A DNA stretch of 18,645 bases from JAYTQG01 sp043746815 (GTDB taxonomy: Bacteria > Actinomycetota > Thermoleophilia > Miltoncostaeales > Miltoncostaeaceae): positions 1-18,645 of the forward strand of contig JAYTQG010000202.1 in assembly GCA_043746815.1 (NCBI GenBank). Reading direction: 5' to 3'. The position numbers and the translations under genes are program-made. Below the pieces are notes generated by a model. The model searched no databases, was not told the origin of the DNA, and saw only the letters and a program-made list of their open reading frames with translations. Numbering within the stretch: position 1 is the first letter of the stretch; every line of letters begins with the position of its first letter. Positions 6,664 through 13,907 of the stretch are shown here, in pieces.

Positions 6664-6950
6664 GGAGCGGCCCTGTGCGCGATCATCTCCCGTAGTTGCC
6701 CTCGTATCCCCTTTTTGGGCCTGGCGCGTTGGTAGGTAAGCCCACTGGCAATAGCTTTGGACTGCAGGGCTCCGGCCGAGGGCGCCTGAGTCGGCCTATT
6801 CTCGTGCCGGAAGGTCTCGGGCAACGCCCGCAGGAGTGGACGTTGTGCTTCACCGAAGCGTCCCTCTGCGTGGCCGACACGGTCGGAGGCGTTCGACGTT
6901 TCGGGAACCTGAGGGTAGGGCGGAGGACGAAGGAGACGACGTGAGGCGGG
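6664..6950. other. non-coding stretch inside the repeat-flanked segment
   Basis: About 290 bases between repeat copy 1 and the end of the PIN gene. Several stop-free frames exist on both strands, but none has a recognisable motif, ribosome binding site or family resemblance, and I find no tRNA or clear terminator. It may be remnant DNA of whatever inserted between the repeats. Confidence 0.4.
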
Positions 6951-7523
6951 TCATGAGCCACGCCGACGTCTCGCACGGAATTCGTCGGTTTGGTCTGAGT
7001 CGGTGAGAAGTGTCAGAAGCGCAGCAGGGATGTGGGCGAAGTCTTGGTCGGCGGTGAGCAAGGGTGCCCCGTAGTTAATCGCGGTTGCGGCGTGGGTCGC
7101 GTCGTAGGACTCAAGACCGTGTTCTTTGATGAGGTAGAACGCGGCTGCCCGGATCGGTGAGCCGACCTGTAGCGGATGATCTCCTCCCGCGAGGGTGGCC
7201 CGATCTGAGGTGGTCTGAGCGATGAGCTGGTTCCATCGCGCGAAGGTGGACTCGATGAGGCGCCGGCCAGCTGGCAGTGCGTCGGCGCGTCTACCTTCGT
7301 GGAGTCGGCGGGCGGCTTTGATGCAGAGTTGAGCGAGTTCGAGATCCAGAAGCTCTGAGTAGACGAAGGTCGTTCCCGATTGGATCGAGCGGGTTACGAA
7401 TTCGACGTACTGCCGGTGTTGGGGCTCGTCTTCGAACAGGAGCCTTCCGGCGGCGCTGGTGTCGATGCACAGGATCTCGGGCCCAACGCCGGAGAGGTCC
7501 AGGACGCCGTAATCCGGCTCCAC
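6951..7523 (-). CDS. PIN-domain (VapC-like) ribonuclease toxin
   Basis: 190 aa from the GTG at 7523, the first possible start after the in-frame stop of the upstream gene; no ribosome binding site is evident, so translation may be coupled. PIN acidic residues visible: Asp21 in ILCIDTSAAG, Glu57 in YSELLDLE, Asp141 in LESYDATHAAT and Asp159/Asp161 in LLTADQDF. Such proteins are metal-dependent RNases, usually toxins held in check by a partner. At 190 aa it is longer than the common VapC (about 130-140), with an insert of roughly 40 residues between the second and third acidic positions. The 63-aa gene upstream (9 nt away) is the presumed antitoxin. Confidence 0.75.
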   Translation of the reverse strand: MEPDYGVLDLSGVGPEILCIDTSAAGRLLFEDEPQHRQYVEFVTRSIQSGTTFVYSELLDLELAQLCIKAARRLHEGRRADALPAGRRLIESTFARWNQLIAQTTSDRATLAGGDHPLQVGSPIRAAAFYLIKEHGLESYDATHAATAINYGAPLLTADQDFAHIPAALLTLLTDSDQTDEFRARRRRGS

Positions 7524-7532
7524 CGAGGCGGG

Positions 7533-7724
7533 CTAGCGGTAGAGGTCGGGTGTGATCTGGACGCCCAAGCGGACGCCTGAGAGCGCCTCGCGGGCGTGCT
7601 GGGCGCGCTCCCGGGTGTCTCGCGCCGAGGCGTCTCGCTTGGCCAGGAGTTGGGTCCGGGCGGCCTCGATCACGGCTCGCTCGGGAAGCTTGGCGGTCTG
7701 CTCCAGGCGCGCGGTCCTTGCCAT
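7533..7724 (-). CDS. putative antitoxin of the PIN-domain toxin
   Basis: 63 aa, ATG at 7724. Charged and probably largely helical (LPERAVIEAARTQLLAKR, then ARDTRERAQHAREALSG), ending in VRLGVQITPDLYR. I recognise no ribbon-helix-helix, AbrB or Phd motif, so the antitoxin role rests on size, order (small gene first) and the 9-nt gap before the PIN gene. The strand just before the start holds CTATCGTTTC, a possible but weak -10 region. The gene's upstream edge lies about 20 bp from direct repeat copy 2. Confidence 0.55.
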   Translation of the reverse strand: MARTARLEQTAKLPERAVIEAARTQLLAKRDASARDTRERAQHAREALSGVRLGVQITPDLYR

Positions 7725-7742
7725 ACCGAAACGATAGCGCGC

Positions 7743-7854
7743 GAGGCTGGCCGAGCATCAAGCCACCGGTCCGGACGGCAGCGATGGGATGCTCACCGAC
7801 TGCATCGTTGCCGTGTCTCGTCTGCGCTGACCTCAGGGGTGCTGCCGCATCGCG
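7743..7854 (+). repeat. direct repeat copy 2 (orphan methyltransferase 3' end)
   Basis: Matches 6552-6663. It still encodes the final methyltransferase residues in frame (ATGPDGS, then MLTDCIVAVSRLR and the TGA), with no gene upstream to continue into. It is thus an orphan gene end, lying between the putative antitoxin start and the DUF3024 gene. Confidence 0.8.
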
Positions 7855-7907
7855 ACGATTGGGCCATGGGCTGCGGCTGGCAACGGTGGGGTGAGTACGA
7901 TTGCGCC

Positions 7908-8252
7908 GTGATCCCTGAGGCTGATGTCGATCGGGTGCGGGTGTGGCTCGCAGAGCGGATGGCTGACTGGCGTCCGGATGTGCGTGATCAGATTCGTCTC
8001 GAGCTTGACGTTGATGCCCGGTCGGTGACGGTTGTTGAGTGCCGCCCGCCCTGGCGGGAGGATTTCGGGCCGGAGTGGTCTCGTCAGGTCGTCGCGCGAC
8101 TTCGCTACACCGCGACGAGGGGCGAATGGTCGCTCTACTGGTCGGACCGCAATTCCAAGTTCCATGCCTTTCCTGGGGTCAGGCCGGTCCGGGATGTCAG
8201 GCGGCTACTCAAGGTCATCGACGAGGACCGAACCGGAATCTTCTGGGGGTAG
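7908..8252 (+). CDS. DUF3024 domain protein
   Basis: 114 aa from the GTG at 7908. Family hallmarks: RPPWREDFGPEWSRQVVARLRY, then WSLYWSDRNSKFH, and an ending of the form VIDEDRTGIFWG. DUF3024 proteins are common small actinobacterial proteins of unknown function. I chose 7908 because VIPEADVDRVRVW corresponds to the usual N-terminus; an in-frame ATG at 7866 would add 14 residues, and the longer open frame reaching back to 7596 crosses the direct repeat and is not supported. The gene begins about 55 bp after repeat copy 2. Confidence 0.8.
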   Translation: MIPEADVDRVRVWLAERMADWRPDVRDQIRLELDVDARSVTVVECRPPWREDFGPEWSRQVVARLRYTATRGEWSLYWSDRNSKFHAFPGVRPVRDVRRLLKVIDEDRTGIFWG

Positions 8253-8340
8253 CCGCTCGGCGGTGCCCGGACCCGGGAGGGGAGTTCTCACGATCCGTAG
8301 CGGGCCCCATGTGGCGAGCGCCAAAGGACGAGTTCACGTG

Positions 8341-8369
8341 TTGACGCCTACCACTGTTTGTCGTAACAT
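8341..8369 (+). promoter_or_regulatory. promoter of the Phd/VapC operon
   Basis: TTGACG at 8341-8346 and TAACAT at 8364-8369, separated by exactly 17 bp, about 30 bp before the antitoxin ATG. The best sigma70-like promoter in the window. Confidence 0.65.
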
Positions 8370-8376
8370 ACAAACA
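8355..8376 (+). promoter_or_regulatory. operator palindrome over the -10 box
   Basis: Perfect inverted repeat TGTTTGT, 8-bp spacer, ACAAACA. The spacer contains the -10 hexamer. Phd/YefM antitoxins typically bind palindromes in their own promoter, so this is the likely autoregulatory site (inference from position and symmetry). Confidence 0.65.
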
Positions 8377-8401
8377 ATGAGTTGGTGAGGGAGGTCACTC
8401 A

Positions 8402-8662
8402 ATGTCCGTCCATACGTTTTCCAGTCGCGAGTTCACGCGTGATGTGTCCGCGGCGAAGCGGGCAGCTTCCGAGGGGCCGGTGTTCATCACCGATCGTGGC
8501 CGCCCGGCGTTTGCCCTCCTCGCGATCGACGACTATTACCGCATCGCCGGTGACGCTGAGACGACGCTGCTTGATGTGATGGATGCCATCCCTGGTGGTC
8601 ACGCCATCGAGTTCGACCCCGCGCGTCTCGACGTTCAGATCCCGGCCGCCCAGTTCGACTGA
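8402..8662 (+). CDS. Phd/YefM-family antitoxin
   Basis: 86 aa. The N-terminal fold is typical: SSREFTRDVSAAKRAASEGPVFITDRGRPAFALLAIDDY, the DNA-binding and dimerising part of Phd/YefM proteins. The tail GGHAIEFDPARLDVQIPAAQF is the flexible region that should wrap the toxin. A strong ribosome binding site, GAGGGAGG, lies about 8 nt before the ATG. The toxin gene starts 15 nt after its stop. Expected role: neutralise the VapC-like RNase and repress the operon through the palindrome at 8355-8376. It appears intact. Confidence 0.9.
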   Translation: MSVHTFSSREFTRDVSAAKRAASEGPVFITDRGRPAFALLAIDDYYRIAGDAETTLLDVMDAIPGGHAIEFDPARLDVQIPAAQFD

Positions 8663-8677
8663 CCGGGGCGATCAAGG

Positions 8678-9109
8678 ATGTTCGTGATGGACACCAACGT
8701 TGTCTCGGAGCTGCGCCAAGGAAAGCCGAGCCAATCGGCGGAGGTACGCCGGTGGGCAGCAGCGCAGCCAGCGGCCCGGCTATTCCTGTCAGCGATCACG
8801 ATCCTTGAGCTGGAAAAAGGAGTGCAGGCCCTGGAGGCGCGTACGCCAACGCAAGGCTCGGCCCTTCGCGCCTGGCTGACGGCGGTGGGCAGCGCATTCG
8901 ACGGACGGATTTTGCCGTTTACTGAGCGCACGGCCCCGATTTGCGCGGCGTTGCATGTGCCGAATGCGCGCGCTGAACGTGACGCGATGATCGCCGCAAC
9001 TGCGCTTGAGCATGGCTTTACCGTTGTGACACGCAACACCCCTGACTTCACGCACACTGGAGTGCAGCTTCTGAATCCGTGGCTCCACCCGCGTGCCGGA
9101 TCCGGCTGA
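8678..9109 (+). CDS. VapC/FitB-type PIN-domain toxin
   Basis: 143 aa. PIN residues all present: Asp5 in FVMDTNVVSEL, Glu44 in AITILELEKG, Asp102 in AERDAMIAATAL and Asp123 in RNTPDF. The pattern (DTNVVSE, ITILELEKG, D-MIAATAL-HG-TVVTRN--DF) matches the FitB/VapC branch, site-specific RNases acting on tRNA or rRNA in studied members. GGGG lies 9 nt upstream of the ATG; a second in-frame ATG at 8687 is less likely. With its antitoxin it forms the only fully intact, conventional toxin-antitoxin module here. Confidence 0.92.
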   Translation: MFVMDTNVVSELRQGKPSQSAEVRRWAAAQPAARLFLSAITILELEKGVQALEARTPTQGSALRAWLTAVGSAFDGRILPFTERTAPICAALHVPNARAERDAMIAATALEHGFTVVTRNTPDFTHTGVQLLNPWLHPRAGSG

Positions 9110-9400
9110 CCGATTTCGGCGCCGCGGACTGGATGCCAAGACGCATGTCAGTCGCGCCAAGCGTTCGCCGCCACGATATCGTCAGACCGAGGGTGTCCAG
9201 CTGATCGGCTCGAAGTCCCGCGTAGATGAGGCGCCCTGCAGTCCGTTTGCTCGTCTCCCACGACCTGTCCGCCTCGACGCTCAAGACCTCGGCAAGGTGC
9301 TGACCGCATCAATGAGACGCGCCGATGAAGCCTTCGGTGGGACGGGTGGAAAGTCGGGGGTCGCCTACCCGTGCGTGGCCCGCCTGGCGCGAACGTGGAG
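9110..9400. other. non-coding stretch between VapC and the methyltransferase-like gene
   Basis: About 290 bases where plus-strand VapC and the minus-strand membrane gene converge. On the minus strand a short frame near 9284-9200 reads SWETSKRTAGRLIYAGL, vaguely like the end of an SdpI-type membrane protein, but it is too little to call. No clear terminator hairpin seen. Confidence 0.35.
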
Positions 9401-9889
9401 TCACCGTCGGCGTCCGTTAACGCGCGGTAGGAAGCGTGGTGTCCTGGCGGCGTATTCCTGGTAGTCGGCAAACCTGCGAGTTAGGAGGCGCTCCTCGAAG
9501 CGCGCCTTTGCGGTCAATATCATCGTCAGGAGAACGGCGAGTGCGAAGGCAAGAATGCTCGTGTTTCGCAGCGCGACGCCAAACGCACAGGCGAGAACCC
9601 CGGTGTAGATCGGGTGGCGTACGTACCGGTACGGCCCCCGCGTATCGAGGTTCGCATTGACCTTGGGGTCCGGCAGCGCCGTCAGCGCCCGGCCCAGGCG
9701 AACTGCCGTAGCGGCGACGATCGCGAGTCCAGCCGCGACCAGGACGGTGCCGAGAATCACGCCACCCGGGAAGGTGACGTGCCCAACCGGCGGCGCCAAG
9801 ACGATCCCGGCAATGAGCAACATCTGGGCGGCGACGTAGCTGTGTCCTGTCGACCAGGCCCTTCGTTCTGCTCGCCAGCGGGCCGTCAT
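9401..9889 (-). CDS. isoprenylcysteine carboxyl methyltransferase-like membrane protein
   Basis: 162 aa, about four membrane helices (roughly 18-33, 42-63, 94-106 and 110-127). The C-terminal signature of the ICMT/PEMT-like methyltransferase fold is clear: RGPYRYVRHPIYTGVL at 84-99 and FEERLLTRRFADYQEYAARTPRFLP at 131-155, which bind SAM and the lipid substrate in studied members. Bacterial relatives methylate small lipids or polyketides, or are unassigned; the substrate is unknown. The ATG overlaps the stop of a short upstream frame (TGATG), suggesting coupled translation. Confidence 0.85.
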   Translation of the reverse strand: MTARWRAERRAWSTGHSYVAAQMLLIAGIVLAPPVGHVTFPGGVILGTVLVAAGLAIVAATAVRLGRALTALPDPKVNANLDTRGPYRYVRHPIYTGVLACAFGVALRNTSILAFALAVLLTMILTAKARFEERLLTRRFADYQEYAARTPRFLPRVNGRRR

Positions 9890-9996
9890 CAGCGATCGAC
9901 TCGCGGGTGCGGAGGCGCGCCATTCCCGAGGTGCTTGCCGAGCAAGCGCGGGTCAAGCCTGACCGGGCCGGGTGCGAAGTGACGGAGGGTTGTCAC
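9889..9996 (-). CDS. possible short upstream ORF coupled to the ICMT-like gene
   Basis: 35 codons from a GTG at 9996, containing RHFAPGPVRLDPRLLGKHLG and ending in TGA, whose last base is the first of the ICMT-like ATG. No family recognised. It could be a leader ORF, or the last piece of a lost gene, since the frame is closed only about 25 nt further upstream. Support is the TGATG junction alone. Confidence 0.25.
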   Translation of the reverse strand: MTTLRHFAPGPVRLDPRLLGKHLGNGAPPHPRVDR

Positions 9997-10158
9997 CAAT
10001 CCATCCTGCCATGTCGAATGTACTCAGCGACGCCAGCTCGCAGAGCGCGTTGCTCGGAAGCTCGAGCGGGGTCGTCGTTCGACTCCTCGCCTCCTTCGGG
10101 ACGCGTACTGAAGCGACCTGACGCGCCCGATGAGCAACGTTCAGGCCTCGATTGATGT

Positions 10159-10407
10159 CTATTCGGGACGCCAAATCGCGAGAATGACGAGGAGGGCAAT
10201 TGAGAAGGCGACGGCGGTTGCGATCAGGATCAACGACCATTGCCAGACTCTGAAGCCGACCCTGACCAGGGAGTTTCCATCCGCTCCGCGTGCAACCGAG
10301 GCATCCGGCTCTCGTGTTTCTGCTTCCTGCCTGGTGGCGGGTTCGGTCAACGGTGCCCCTCGTTCCTTTGCGCGGGTTGTTGGAAGAATTGTCGTGGGTA
10401 GTCTCAT
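10159..10407 (-). CDS. small membrane protein with one C-terminal helix
   Basis: 82 aa, ATG at 10407. A polar, charged N-terminal half (TRAKERGAPLTEPATRQEAE) is followed by one strong hydrophobic helix, about residues 56-79 (VWQWSLILIATAVAFSIALL), and a short tail IWRPE. This looks like a tail-anchored or single-pass protein. No clear ribosome binding site and no family recognised. It starts 51 bp after the stop of the lipoprotein relic on the same strand. The hydrophobic run is unlikely by chance, but the gene could still be spurious. Confidence 0.45.
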   Translation of the reverse strand: MRLPTTILPTTRAKERGAPLTEPATRQEAETREPDASVARGADGNSLVRVGFRVWQWSLILIATAVAFSIALLVILAIWRPE

Positions 10408-10458
10408 GCGCCTGCGTCTATTCCGACTCTGCCACCAGCATCCGGTGGCGCGCCACCG

Positions 10459-10815
10459 TCATTGGCAGCCGATGCCGTCTCTATTCCGGTCGAGTCTGAA
10501 ATGATCGTCCCCGACAACGGTGACTGGGCCGGTGTAGTTCGGCCCGTTGCCGCTGCCCCCCAGGCAGTCGTAGTCGCCCGCGTTCGGGTCGAGGCATTCG
10601 CCCTCGTAGTTGGGATCGCAGTCGTCGGGGGAGACTTGGTTGGCCGGGGTAACCTCGGCCGGTGGTTCCGAAACCGGCGTGGATTCGGTGGTTAAGGCCG
10701 GGACGTCCCCGAGCTCGGCGCTCGCGGTGTATTGCTCGGCGTTCGGGGCGGTGTATCTCGCGACCGCGGTGGCTGGGAACCTGGTGTAGGCACCGTTTCC
10801 GGACCGGCGGACGAT
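10459..10815 (-). pseudogene. truncated duplicate of the excalibur-type lipoprotein
   Basis: Carries, without a stop, the C-terminal 120 or so residues of the lipoprotein at 12967-13749: RSGNGAYTRFPATAVARYTA, SAELGDVPAL, SPDDCDPNYEGECLDPN, DYDCLGGSGNGPNYTGP and DRNRDGIGCQ before the TGA (10459-10461). The DNA is roughly 90% identical by eye. Homology ends abruptly near 10815, so the signal peptide and N-terminal half are gone and no start or ribosome binding site remains. One calcium-loop residue has changed (DRNGDGIGCE in the intact copy, DRNRDGIGCQ here), consistent with relaxed selection. It lies just past the 3' end of the glycosidase gene. Confidence 0.8.
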
Positions 10816-10901
10816 TTCTGTTGGCCCATCCCGTCGCCCATCCGCTGCATGGTCCCCGAAACCCAGCCTGGCTCAGGGTCGAGCGAGCGGCCTGGGTTGT
10901 G

Positions 10902-12752
10902 TCAGGGGTAGGTCGGAAGCAACGCGTTCTGGATCTCTGCGCGGGAGAGCGCGCGCGAGACCTTATCCCGAACATCAGTAAGGAGGGGGGTGGTCTGGTC
11001 GAGGAGGACTCGGTAGGCCAGGACCACGAAGTCCGCCCGGCTCAGACTTCCGAGTGATGCGGAAGGAATTAACCCCCTCCCGGCGGCCACTCGCGTGGTC
11101 CGCTCAGTTGAGGCCAGGAAGTCGCTCTTCATCTGTGCCCGTGTCTTGCCCGAGGTGGTCCAGCTGTTCACTTCCGCAGTGGCGGGGGTTCGACCCAGGA
11201 GGAATTGGTAGAGCCCAGTGACGTATTGGCTGTCGGTGAGCGCGGCTGGCACTACGACAGCCGGAACCACGACACTCGGATAGGCCACGGCGTACGCGCT
11301 ACTCGAAAGCAGGGCCTTCAGCACGTCGGGCTTCGTTTCAAAGGCCCACGCATAGCGTTCAGATCCCGTTTGTGTGCGCTGCAGCAGTGTCCGGTAGGCC
11401 GTGTCGACGTACTGGGCCTGCGACAGGCCAGTCAGGGATGTCGGGAGACTGTAGTTGTTTGCCGCGACGCGGGTCGCCCGTTCGCTGGAGGCAAGAATCC
11501 CTGCCTGCACGTTTGTCCTCGTTGATGTCCCATTGTTCAGCGCGGTGACGTAGGCGTTCAGGCCCGCAGTATCGGGCTCGCGCCCGAGGAGAAGACGAAA
11601 TAGATTCGCTACGTAGTCGGTGTTTGACAGGGTGGGGGCAAGCGAGAGCGGGTAGCTGGCCGCCAGGTCAAGCAGAGGCTTCTTCTGCCCGGTGAGGCTG
11701 AAGGTGAGACCGAACCGACACTCCGGGTTGCTTGTCCCTGGGCACTTGGCCGGTTCGTCGGCGATCTCGTAGAAATCGATCCGCTCAATGATGTCGCTCG
11801 CCGCGACAAGGCCTGGGAGGTGCCTGTTAATACTGGCCAGGCAAGCGTTCATCGTCTGGCTTCCGACCTCATTGACATAGGCGTCGTAGGTCTCGCCACA
11901 GTTAAACTCGTTGACGTGAATTGGCTTGTTGAACTGCCGGAACAAGCCGATGAACCCGAGCGGGTTTGTGCCGTACCAGGGGTCAGTAACGCGTGGGGTG
12001 TCTCCGAGTCTCGGGTAGGTGTGCAGCCCGACGATGTCGAAGACGACGCTCTGCGGTACCTGCTGCATAAAGAGGAGCAGCCCGCTACTGCCGTTGTCGG
12101 TCGCCCCGAGAATTGACCGCAACGGTACGGTCGTGGTACTCGAATCGCTGATGGCCTGCGAGATGCCGCGAAGAACCGCCGCCATCGACTGTGCTGCTGG
12201 GACGTTGTAGTCGGCCGCTCGCGTGAATGGTGCCGGGGGCCGCACAGCGATTGGCCGGTTCTCGGGGTTGATGGCCGGGTACAGGCCAACCTCATTTTCC
12301 ATCTCAAAGTCCCGAACCCAGACCTTCAACGCGTCGACCTGATTCTTGGCCTCGGCGTATGCGTGGGTCTGATAGTTCGTCGAGTTCACAACACAGCTGG
12401 GGTCCGGCGCCGCTCCGTGCAAGTACTCCGCGCCGTGGGTGTCAATGATTGCCTCGACTTCAATGCCATTCGCGGTTAGCGCGCTGACGATGTCCTTCGT
12501 CCGCTGCTTGACGACGAGTCCGGCGCCACATCCGGTCCAGTCAATGTCAATCCGTAGGTGCTTCAGTCCGTTCGCCTTGAGGGTGTTGGCGAGCGTCACG
12601 GGATTCTCGCCCAGATCGTGATATCCGGAGCCGAATACCAGCGGTTTGACGGTCACCGCTCCCGCTGTGCCCGGAGCGACATAGAGCAGCATGAGGAAGG
12701 CGAGGGTTGCCAGTCCGAACAGCGAAGTCCGTATTCGCCTCACGGTTCTCAC
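10902..12752 (-). CDS. secreted glycoside-hydrolase-like protein with four DUF4214 repeats
   Basis: 616 aa from the GTG at 12752, chosen for the signal peptide (1-32, hydrophobic 10-26, cut near GTAGA) and GGAG 7 nt upstream. The open frame runs 245 codons further back, but that is a shadow of the lipoprotein gene. Residues 35-370 look like a TIM-barrel glycosidase: HLRIDIDWTG (65-74), the acid/base candidate Glu154 in FEMENEVG, the nucleophile candidate Glu282 in HVNEFNCGE, and IDFYEIADEP (325-334). Then come DUF4214-like segments at about 376-430, 444-490, 506-556 and 570-616, in two alternating types (YVANLFRLLLGREP and YVTGLYQFLLGRTP; YVDTAYRTLL and FVVLAYRVLL). DUF4214 occurs in surface and S-layer-linked proteins. 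Likely an extracellular polysaccharide-acting enzyme; the substrate is unknown. Confidence 0.75.
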   Translation of the reverse strand: MRTVRRIRTSLFGLATLAFLMLLYVAPGTAGAVTVKPLVFGSGYHDLGENPVTLANTLKANGLKHLRIDIDWTGCGAGLVVKQRTKDIVSALTANGIEVEAIIDTHGAEYLHGAAPDPSCVVNSTNYQTHAYAEAKNQVDALKVWVRDFEMENEVGLYPAINPENRPIAVRPPAPFTRAADYNVPAAQSMAAVLRGISQAISDSSTTTVPLRSILGATDNGSSGLLLFMQQVPQSVVFDIVGLHTYPRLGDTPRVTDPWYGTNPLGFIGLFRQFNKPIHVNEFNCGETYDAYVNEVGSQTMNACLASINRHLPGLVAASDIIERIDFYEIADEPAKCPGTSNPECRFGLTFSLTGQKKPLLDLAASYPLSLAPTLSNTDYVANLFRLLLGREPDTAGLNAYVTALNNGTSTRTNVQAGILASSERATRVAANNYSLPTSLTGLSQAQYVDTAYRTLLQRTQTGSERYAWAFETKPDVLKALLSSSAYAVAYPSVVVPAVVVPAALTDSQYVTGLYQFLLGRTPATAEVNSWTTSGKTRAQMKSDFLASTERTTRVAAGRGLIPSASLGSLSRADFVVLAYRVLLDQTTPLLTDVRDKVSRALSRAEIQNALLPTYP

Positions 12753-12966
12753 CGGAGTTCTCCTAGATTGGGGGCGATTCCCGGAAATCAATAGCACCGA
12801 TCGGTCAGGGCCGCCCGACTTAGCCGCTATCGACTGAGAACTCCAACTCGCGACGTGGGTGCGGACGATCGCGCCGGGTTCGTGGTGCCGCCGGGCATCC
12901 CAGCGCCGCATTGTCGATCCTTGCGGGCAGACCCATGGACGCTCCAGTGTCGACGGGCCACCGCCT

Positions 12967-13749
12967 TCATTCACAGCCGATCCCGTCTCCATTCCGGTCA
13001 AGTCCGAAATGATCGTCACCGACGACGGTGACCGGGCCGGTGTAGTTCGGCCCGTTGCCGCTGCCACCCAGGCAGTCGTAGTCGCCCGTGTTCGGGTCGA
13101 GGCATTCGCCCTCATAGTTAGGGTCGCAGTCGTCGGGGGAGATTTGGTCGGCCGGGGCAGCCTCAGCGGGTGGGTCCGAAACCGGCGTGGATTCACGGGT
13201 GAAGGCCGGGACGTCCCCAAGCTCGGCGCTCGTGGCGTATTGCTCGGCGTTCGCTGCGGTGTATCTCGCGACCGCGCTGGCTGGGAACTGGATGTAGGCA
13301 CCGTTTCCGGATCGGCAGGCGATCGTCCGTCCCCCGCTGCAGTCGAGGTAGAACATCTTGCCTCTCGCCGGGCTGTATGCGGGCAGACCTGGGCTGTCGG
13401 CGAAGACGCCGGGTTCGGTCTCGTTGAGCCAGTAGCTGTAGAAGACGTTTTGAGCGAATGGACAGCTCGTCGTGAAGCGCTTGACACTGATGTTTTGGTC
13501 GCAGGCGTGCAGTGGTGCAGCGATCCGTCCAGGGCGGCGTCGCTTTGGTAGCGGCGCCGGAGCTACGGATGGCTCGCCGGCCTGCGATGCCGTTACGGTG
13601 ACGGTTCGCTCGACCTGGGTACTCCCGCAGGCAGCGACTCCACACGCTCCGAGCGCGATCACCACCGCGAGATACCAGTGGGGCCGTGCTTCGCGGATCG
13701 GTCCGACGAACGACCAAGCGGCGCGCTCCCTCCGGGAATTGGCAGCCAT
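12967..13749 (-). CDS. secreted lipoprotein with excalibur-like C-terminal domain
   Basis: 260 aa, ATG at 13749. A long basic N-region, hydrophobic stretch 25-40 and lipobox GVAAC (Cys41) indicate a membrane-anchored lipoprotein. A Pro/Ser/Lys-rich linker (57-78) leads to a Cys-containing central domain (83-165; CDQNISVKRFTTSC, YLDCSGGRTIAC, GAYIQFPASAVARY). The end (207-260) holds DDCDPNYEGECLDP, DYDCLGGSGNGPNYTGP and DRNGDGIGCE, the excalibur-type calcium-binding module seen at the end of many actinobacterial secreted proteins and nucleases. No nuclease catalytic domain is visible. A truncated duplicate lies beyond the glycosidase gene. No strong ribosome binding site before the ATG. Confidence 0.8.
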   Translation of the reverse strand: MAANSRRERAAWSFVGPIREARPHWYLAVVIALGACGVAACGSTQVERTVTVTASQAGEPSVAPAPLPKRRRPGRIAAPLHACDQNISVKRFTTSCPFAQNVFYSYWLNETEPGVFADSPGLPAYSPARGKMFYLDCSGGRTIACRSGNGAYIQFPASAVARYTAANAEQYATSAELGDVPAFTRESTPVSDPPAEAAPADQISPDDCDPNYEGECLDPNTGDYDCLGGSGNGPNYTGPVTVVGDDHFGLDRNGDGIGCE

Positions 13750-13907
13750 GGCTTGACGCTATCCCAGGCATTCGTAGGTTCCCAGTTCGCTGGGTGCACC
13801 CGAGTGGCTGTCGGCGCGCTCGGGCCGGGCGAGGCCGGAGAGATCCGGCACCACGAGCGACTCAGCGTGAACGCGGTGCTCGGATGGGTGCGTCCGCAGG
13901 CCCGACA

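Noticed and set aside
7596..7907. N-terminal extension of the DUF3024 protein
   Set aside because: Crosses the direct repeat and overlaps the putative antitoxin gene; DUF3024 proteins start at the equivalent of 7908.
9200..9284. Possible SdpI-like fragment on the minus strand (SWETSKRTAGRLIYAGL)
   Set aside because: Only one short stretch resembles the family; no membrane segments or start signal around it.
12796..12805. Palindrome ACCGATCGGT upstream of the glycosidase gene
   Set aside because: Ten bases of self-complementary sequence are not rare in this composition, and no promoter could be placed with it.
12753..13487. 245-codon N-terminal extension of the glycosidase frame (861 aa in total)
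   Set aside because: It is a Pro/Arg/Thr/Ser-rich shadow of the lipoprotein gene in another frame; a signal peptide and ribosome binding site place the true start at 12752.
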